Shown one piece after another: positions 58,150 to 64,000 of a stretch of 64,000 nucleotides of DNA. Below the pieces are notes generated by a model. The model saw only the letters and a list, made by a program, of their open reading frames with translations, ran no database searches and was not told the origin of the DNA. A program made the translations under genes and the position numbers. The stretch spans positions 16,031,018 through 16,095,017 of the forward strand of contig CM065319.1 in assembly GCA_033032175.1 (NCBI GenBank), read 5' to 3'. Source of the stretch: Saturnia japonica. Its lineage: Eukaryota; Arthropoda; Insecta; Lepidoptera; Saturniidae. Every line of letters starts with the position of its first letter. Within the stretch, counting starts at the first letter, position 1.

Positions 58150-58323
58150 TGTGGGGTATCACAAGTGCTTCAAGCCCTGTGTTGGACCGCGTTCGAATCA
58201 GTCATGCTCCGATAGCGCACGCAAATGGACGTGATAAACTGTTCGCCGTCGCTCCGGCTGCGCGGCGGTCTCAACAATAACAGTGACAGTAAAAAGTATG
58301 AGTTAAATCAGTGCACGAGTGCT
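58150..58323 (+). promoter_or_regulatory. Candidate 5' UTR/promoter region
   Basis: GC- and CpG-rich DNA before the candidate first coding exon. It has arthropod-type initiator words TCAGT at about 58,198 and 58,307 but no TATA box. GACCGCGTTCGAATCAG at 58,186-58,202 also resembles a tRNA/SINE B box, so part may be a SINE head. A very short upstream frame (ATG at 58,204, TAG at 58,213-58,215) would precede the main start if transcription began near 58,198. Confidence 0.3.
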
Positions 58324-58396
58324 ATGTCGCCGGAGACGCAGCGGCTGTTGCCTCCGACTTCCGAGACTATCATGACGAAGCCGTTCCCGATACGAG
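58324..58396 (+). CDS. Candidate first coding exon of an unknown gene
   Basis: ATG at 58,324 opens a frame of 24 codons ending at a donor (CGAG|GTAATT), phase 1 out: MSPETQRLLPPTSETIMTKP, FPIR. It is GC-rich against an AT-rich background, lies in a CpG-rich patch, and has a plausible splice donor, all typical of an insect first exon. The protein would start with a Ser/Pro/Thr-rich, probably cytosolic segment. No acceptor with a compatible phase-1 exon was recognised downstream to 64,000; the segment at 59,099 (after TATCTACAG) runs into a stop in that phase. It is divergent from the - strand gene at 46.8-52.3 kb. The gene cannot be named. Confidence 0.45.
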
Positions 58397-59640
58397 GTAA
58401 TTAAAAAATAGTTTCGAACTAAAAATACAGCGGGCTCGCTACGTACGTTGACAGCTGCTCGACCGCCACTTCAGTTCGTGGCGAGTTCCCGCGTGCGATA
58501 ACATTGCGAAAATTTTACAAAGGACGCGTTTAAATGTTTGGTTCTTCGTAACCGGAATATGTCGTTTTATTTGTGCATCGAATGAGTTTTAACTGGATAC
58601 ATACGAACACTGAACAGACGGTTTCGTTTATATCTAAACAATTTACAAGAAACTAGTTACCTTCACCGGTTTTTTCTGATGTTTTGATTTTTTGTTTCAT
58701 ATTTATCTTTTACTTATCTTATTACATTTCTTGCACAGTGGCTAATATATCTACTGTTAATAATGAGTATTTTGCTATAAACATAATCACTTCTATTGTT
58801 ACCTTTTTGTCTAGATTTTTCACATCCACAAATATTGCTGTTTATATTGAGTCATATGGCCATATCAGAATTCATCTCCAAAATAATAAAGTATATAACT
58901 ATCTAAATACCTGAGTAAAGTCAGGCTCAGTCGAAACGCAGTGTGCCGGTGGGTAGATGGGTTGCCATTACGCGCCTACAAGGCTATGATGGATTCCGGG
59001 AATTCCCTTGTTTGTTTTTCGACTGGGTGAGAAATAATAGAAGCTGGTTTAGATAACCTCTACGTCCTACCTATATGTTAATTTAATTTATCTACAGACA
59101 CGCCCGATGCTCGTTGATAAAGTGATAGGTACTGAACTGTGGAAACTGGCTCGTTCACTCTTAGAAACTAATTTATTTTTGGTGACTCAACAAACCTATA
59201 CGGGAGTGGCAGTTACGGTCACACTTGCTGCAGCTGAACAAATTGCTTCTCAGTCCAGGATTTGCCCACCGTTTACAAAAATGTTAATGGTTTAGAAATA
59301 GATCTCTATGCATCTAAGGGTTAAATTTCAAAAAACTGTGTATCTTGGTCCAGCCTTGTAGTGCACAAATGATAATTTACACAATGCGCTATTGGCAACT
59401 TGGATAAAGATAAAAGTGTTTTATTTATGTTTTTATAATCTTTTTACAAGTTAAGGATGCTTTTATCGGTTTAGAATTGGATAAAAATGTATCCTATCTA
59501 TATAATGAGTAACTAAAACAAAAGATGTCAATGTACGTAGTGTAGGTACGTACCAACTACATTATAATAAATTCTACGATCCGAACTGTGACTCTGTTCC
59601 ATGTACCTAACTGAGGTTGTTCCATGTTTAATGAAACTCA
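58397..59640. other. Intronic or intergenic, nothing firm
   Basis: 58,435-58,570 remains CpG-rich with a TCAGTTCGTGG initiator-like site in a small palindrome (CGCCAC...GTGGCG); it could be an alternative start region. The frames at 58,684-58,914 and 59,107-59,295 have no recognised domain. Confidence 0.3.
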
Positions 59641-59654
59641 ACGAAAACTAATAG

Positions 59655-59822
59655 TATAAATATGAAAAATTGCATATCTCTTACTCAATCACGCAAAACC
59701 GGCTGAACGGATTTAGATAAAATTTGGGACACTGGTAGTTTATAGCCGAAATTATTTTATACCCCGGTAAAGAACCAATTCTGAAGGCCACGCAGACTAA
59801 GTCGCGGGCAGAAGTTAGTTAT
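59655..59822 (+). repeat. Repeat family C-like copy
   Basis: AAAACCGGCTGAACGGATTT, AAAATTTGGGACACTGGTAG and AGTCGCGGGCAGAAGTTAGT follow the same layout as the 17.1-, 25.2- and 26.0-kb copies. Confidence 0.65.
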
Positions 59823-60382
59823 ATTTATTTATATTTTGTTATGTTATAAATAGTTATGTATATATTGTTCACATATAAAATATCAAATTGTACATAGATA
59901 GCTACAGATAAAACAGGAAAGGCAGAATAAATGTGACCTGAAAAATATTATTTCCCATACTTTCTTTGGTACCCTCGGAGAGATACAGTATCTGTGGCAA
60001 CCCTCTTTCTCCCTTAGGGGTCAAATTTCAAATTCCTTTCCTTTGAAGATGACGTAGTTGCTTTTCTTAGTATATAATAAATGTATAAGTTTAATGATTA
60101 GTGTCCGCTGCGCTGTGACAAAGGTCAATAGTTATTCATCTTTGTTTTCAATAATTATTAATATTTGTATATTAGTTAAGTACATATGTAAATAAAAAAG
60201 TTTATTAACCTCTGTAGAATATTATCACTTATCTGTCATTCTACATAAAAGTCAGGTCATGATACATTTTGCACAAATATTCAATTAACATAAAAACAAT
60301 ATGAAGTTCGTTGTTTTTTTATTATAAAAAGCGAATCATTTGTCGTCGCAAAAAGTAAATGTTTGTGTGTAGTTTGATTAAC

Positions 60383-60512
60383 CGACTTCCAAAAAGGAGG
60401 AGATTCTTAATTCGAATGTATATATGTTTTATGGATTTTCAGCTATAACTTTATTGTTTATGATTCTTTTTTCGTTAGAAAAGGATAGTTCCATTTTAAT
60501 TATTTAATTGGC
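60383..60512 (-). repeat. Repeat family B, first part of an interrupted copy
   Basis: AACCGACTTCCAAAAAGGAG, ATGGATTTTCAGCTATAACT and TAGTTCCATTTTAATTATTT. The rest of the element resumes at about 61,195 after a LINE fragment. Confidence 0.8.
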
Positions 60513-61190
60513 TACCGTAAGATCTTAATTTAGAGAGGATAGTCTTATGCCATAACCCTGTCAAAACCCTTTGCGATATCTAACTAACTGCCAAAGCTCC
60601 CTTAATTTCTATGGCTTCAGCTCATTTTGAGTGAGGTAAACAAAAAAGTCACAAGTTGAAGGACCTAAGCGAAAAACCATATTATTGACTCGAGATACCT
60701 CAACAACTCTATGTGGATGGCTCCCTCCATCATCTTCAAAAGAAGGGAGGTAATCGTAATAGGCCTGTAATTAGTTAGAACTGTTCTGTGATCCTTCTTG
60801 GGTATAGGGTCAGTGTTGGCTATTTTCCAAGTATACGAAACCTAACCGGATGTGTAACAAATTCTTAACAAACGAACGAGTACATGAGCTAACTTGGGTT
60901 TTAGTACAATTGTTGGAATTCCGTCTGGACCACTCGACTTGTTGACATCAAGGGAGAAGAGAATGCGCCGTATCTCTGTTTGCGTGAAGCAAATTTCGAG
61001 CATCGAATATGCACACGGTGAAGTGTCTCCGTCGTTTAACTTCGTTTTTGATGCAAAAAGTTTGCAAAAAAGATCTGCTTTCTCCTTTGGAATGTGGGCT
61101 AGGGAGTTATCTTCTTTACGCAAAGGTGGGAAAGATGACTGACAGAAATTTCCACTGATAGTTTTGGCCAGCGACTAAAATGCCCGACTT
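60513..61190 (-). mobile_element. LINE reverse-transcriptase fragment nested in family B
   Basis: The - strand frame at 61,123-60,842 encodes EKADLFCKLFASKTKLND, EICFTQTEIRRILFSLDV and NKSSGPDGIPTIVLK, the first RT fingers block (K-S-x-GPDGIP) of Jockey/CR1 LINEs. Continuing to about 60,540 with frameshifts come ANTDPIPKKDHRTVLTNYRP-like and LLKMMEG-like residues (the next RT blocks). No YxDD motif or other end is present, so it is an internal fragment or a heavily truncated copy. Confidence 0.85.
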
Positions 61191-61194
61191 CAAG

Positions 61195-61265
61195 AAGGAT
61201 ATTTAGCAAGTCTAACTAAACTAGGAAACTCCTGAAAATCATTGAAGTTGGCTTTTCTTTATTGT
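61195..61265 (-). repeat. Repeat family B, second part of the interrupted copy
   Basis: AGGAAACTCCTGAAAATCAT and TGAAGTTGGCTTTTCTTTAT are the distal end of family B, in the same orientation as 60,383-60,512. Confidence 0.8.
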
Positions 61266-61407
61266 TTAGTAGAGTTTTCATTTATTCATAAATTTGTCTT
61301 ATCGTGCTAATTTTTGTTAAAATATTGTACACTTAAATTAATAATTGGTAATTTTTGGTCAATCACAATTACCATTTCACCTAATACATTAGTTCGTAGC
61401 TAAAAAA

Positions 61408-61560
61408 AAATCAAAAAATCAAAATCAAAATAGTCTATATTCAATTTAGGCCCTAAAAAGGCACTTATGAATGTCAAAACACTACTGCAGGTTCGGAAAA
61501 TATCCCAGACTTCGAGAAGAACCGGTAAGAAACTCGATCGGGTTTATCTCTTTTTTTTTG
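61408..61560 (+). repeat. Interspersed repeat, second copy of the 13.3-kb repeat
   Basis: GGCACTTATGAATGTCAAAA, ACTACTGCAGGTTCGG, CGAGAAGAACCGGTAAGAAA and TCGATCGGGTTTATC. Confidence 0.8.
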
Positions 61561-63077
61561 TTAACTGTTAAACTGTACCAAAAAAGATGATATATTATAA
61601 AATGATAAAATTTAGGTACCTTTATATTTACTTAAATGTATATAATAAAAATCCAATCAATTGATTCAATCCGTGGAAATAACATGAATTAATAATAGCT
61701 GATCCATAATGATTAATCAAGAAAATAAATTTTGTGAATAGTGTATATTTTTATGTACTTAGGTTTATATATTGGTAGTTCCACGCTAAACTGTACGGGT
61801 TATGTTCTTCATGATGTTATTGTCTTTGAAAAATAGTTTAGCTACTACTTAAATTATTTTAACTAGTTCAAAATGTGGTTAAACCTGACCAAAAAATGGC
61901 ATAGGGACCTACTCTATTTCATAAGGTTAGTAGAATTTTGTGTGATATAGTTTTTTGTCCACGATTATAGCTAATCGCTACGATTAAAGCTGTAGGCGGT
62001 TAATTCAGTCAAGGTGAACTTTGAACATATTTAACTAAAAATCGAGTACCTATTTGGTAGGTAAGTATATATCGGTAAGTAGGTAAAGGTCATGCTAGTT
62101 AAGTGATTAACACTGGTGGAATATCAACTCACTATTCGCTGGTTCCGAGGCTCGGATTTACCTGTAAACAGATACTTTTTTTTAACTCAAATGCAATACG
62201 TCCTGCACTAGCATGGATATTATCTCCGTGCCTTCAGTTAGAGATGTCTGTCGGAATTGCATGCATGGCAACAGCTTAAGCGGGAGGCCACTTGGGCACC
62301 CTTATGCCTGTTGCTATTTCAGCTGAGTTCCTTTTGCATTCGCTACAAAGTCCATTGTAACTGTTAAGATCCCTCAGGTAAGTCAATAGGAAAAAATAAT
62401 TTTAAACCATTTGTCCATCCTTCTTCGTCAACAAGCTTTAAAATGTTTTTTTGTAACGGAGATATGGCGTTGGCACAAATTACCTTAGAAATTAATATAT
62501 AGCTACTTATTATAAACATGTATACATGTTTTTATTATATTAAATAAATAATTCAATGTACTGTGCAATGACAAACAAACATCCCTAAAGACCACGCAAT
62601 ACTAACACACCACAGATGTCTATAACAAACAAATACTAAGACCTAACCAATGAATTAACCAGGTAATGGCTATATTGTTAATTTATATGCAGTAAAAGTA
62701 GCAGCGAGGGGTATACTTGCAAAATTCCTATACAAACTACGAAAATATCTTGGCCTCTCAAGAACCACCATAAGCTATTTATGGAAACATGAATCCAAAA
62801 CGGCAATATTAGGATCTTATCAAATTTGGCAAGGTGGTAATTCGCTTTATTAAAGTTCTTAAACCCTAGGGTAAATACAAAGTGCTCATCTGAGTTCTTT
62901 AACTTACACACTAAGTGTTGGTACAACATTAGTTTTTTGGGCAATCGGTAGTTAATCGATTGTTTAATTGTTTTGTTTGTTCGTCGAGGGATGACAACGA
63001 AAAAAAAAAAGTAATCACGTGATTCCAAGGTTACGTTGCGTACTATATAGTAACTTGACGAGCTAAACAAGACAATT
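61561..63077. other. No gene recognised
   Basis: AT-rich. 62,130-62,380 is less AT-rich and ends at a donor-like CCTCAGGTAAGTC (about 62,373), but stops occur in the plausible frames. The 130-codon - strand frame at 62,678-63,070 has no recognised domain. Confidence 0.35.
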
Positions 63078-63400
63078 ATTAACTAAAAACAAAACCAACA
63101 TCAGCGATTTTGAGGACTTTCCTGGTGTATCTTCGAAGTTCAAGGTCCAATGCCAATTAAATTAAAATGGTCCCCTTTCCAACAGTCGCGCTAAGTGAGA
63201 ATAATGAAACATCCTTCATTGAGTTTATAAGACAACTGATTTATTTTACATGTACATCCTCCACCAATAATATTATATTTATGTACATACACATCACCAA
63301 CGAAAAAATAGTCATCCAAATCGGTTCATAATCAAAGATTTTATGGTTAAGCATCCATAAAAAAGTACCTCCTCCTTTTTTTTGAAGTCAGTTAAAAATA
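63078..63400 (+). repeat. Repeat family B interrupted by a 113-bp insertion
   Basis: Left part: AACCAACATCAGCGATTTTG, GTGTATCTTCGAAGTTCAAG, AATTAAAATGGTCCCCTTTC. Right part: AACGAAAAAATAGTCATCCA, AATCGGTTCATAATCAAAGA, TTTTTTTGAAGTCAGTTA. Between them lie 113 foreign bases (63,184-63,296), flanked by CCAAC on both sides (63,179-63,183 and 63,297-63,301). Confidence 0.88.
63184..63296. mobile_element. 113-bp insertion with 5-bp target duplication
   Basis: Starts AGTCGCGCTAAGTGAGAATA and ends ATGTACATACACATCA. No inverted ends. The CCAAC duplication fits a transposition event. Too short for a coding element; possibly a SINE or LINE fragment or an unknown small element. Confidence 0.7.
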
Positions 63401-64000
63401 CCCCGTATTATGTACCTATTGAAAATCAAAAATCGATTGTCTTAGTTTTACAATTGGTAGGTTGATAGACCTAATCGATTAATCTATTAATTAATCGTAG
63501 TTTCACCAATACTACTTACTATACACAAGCACTGAGCACACTATGTACCAGCACCCAACATGGTGAATATACGAAAAACAAAGGTCATCTCAATGATTTC
63601 ATTTTTTTAAACACACCACTATTTCACCATCAATTGGACGTTCTCATGACTTATCTGTTATTAATCGTTTAATAACTTTGTAATCTTTCGTATCAATGTT
63701 TATATTGCACATATTAAATAGATAACATTTCACAAAACAATTTCATATAGAGTTATCAATATTGGTCTACGTAAGCAGAATTCTCGAGTGGTGGTGCCGT
63801 GATAACTAAAACCTAACACTAGGTTTAGAGTAACCAAGTTTTTGTTTAAAGAATTAATACTAAAAAACATATTTGTGATAATAGCGAAAACCCTCAAAAT
63901 GCGTCCTAAAGTAGTTCATTAATTCAATAATTTTAAACACTTGTAATGCCCAAGAAATTTATTTAGTTTAAATTCCCTTTCTCCCTTTTTAACAAACTTC
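63401..64000. other. AT-rich DNA, nothing recognised
   Basis: No coding frame or known repeat to the window end. Confidence 0.4.

Noticed and set aside
59099..59295. Second exon for the gene starting at 58,324
   Set aside because: There is a good AG before it, but in the required phase a stop appears after six codons, and the other frame shows no known domain.
62340..62400. U1 snRNA-like 5' end on the - strand (ACTTACCTG)
   Set aside because: Only this short word matches; the following bases do not resemble U1. It is more likely a chance donor-like GGTAAGT on the + strand.
1..64000. CRISPR array, operons or a prokaryotic defence system
   Set aside because: No regularly spaced repeats or bacterial-style gene packing; the window is clearly eukaryotic, with spliced genes and retroelements.

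Overview
The window looks like nuclear DNA of an insect, most probably a moth or butterfly. It is strongly AT-rich, has long introns with GT/AG splice sites, and is full of decayed interspersed repeats: tRNA-derived SINEs, LINE fragments of several clades, mariner and hAT relics, and small inverted-repeat elements. Several of these repeat types resemble ones I know from Lepidoptera. The order assignment is inference. No bacterial operon, CRISPR array or rRNA gene was seen.

Layout. Bases 1-15.7 kb are almost wholly repeat-derived. They hold LINE 3' fragments, a mariner relic at 2.55-3.10 kb, an intact-ended but inactivated mariner/Tc1-type transposon at 6.67-7.98 kb, and several SINEs. From 15,729 to 34,299 on the + strand lie the last five coding exons of a cell-surface protein: end of an Ig domain, one fibronectin type III domain split over two exons, a transmembrane segment, and a short cytoplasmic tail ending in a stop. 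All exon phases join without conflict and give about 243 C-terminal residues. The introns carry SINEs and other repeats up to about 28 kb. From 28 to 42.7 kb the DNA is very AT-rich and repeat-poor, covering the last intron and the region past the stop, with only two or three small MITE-like elements.

From 43.0 to 43.5 kb is an isolated GC-rich island of unknown nature. From 52,269 down to 46,765 on the - strand are the last three coding exons of a second gene, a serine-rich/acidic protein of unknown function. Its phases also join if a particular acceptor is used. From 53.9 to 55.8 kb is a broken hAT-family transposase. At 58,324-58,396 (+) is a candidate first coding exon of a third gene running out of the window. 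The rest, to 64 kb, is repeats and AT-rich DNA, including clear nested insertions at 60.4-61.3 kb and 63.1-63.4 kb.

How it fits together: the Ig/FnIII gene (+) and the unrecognised gene (-) are convergent, their stops about 12.5 kb apart. The unrecognised gene and the candidate first exon are divergent. The transposable elements are passengers, but some sit within tens of bases of exons, for example a SINE next to the 15,729 acceptor and a 150-bp direct repeat on both sides of an FnIII exon. I did not find anything I would call a new biological system. The most useful content is the exon models, which simple ORF calling misses, and the insertion history.
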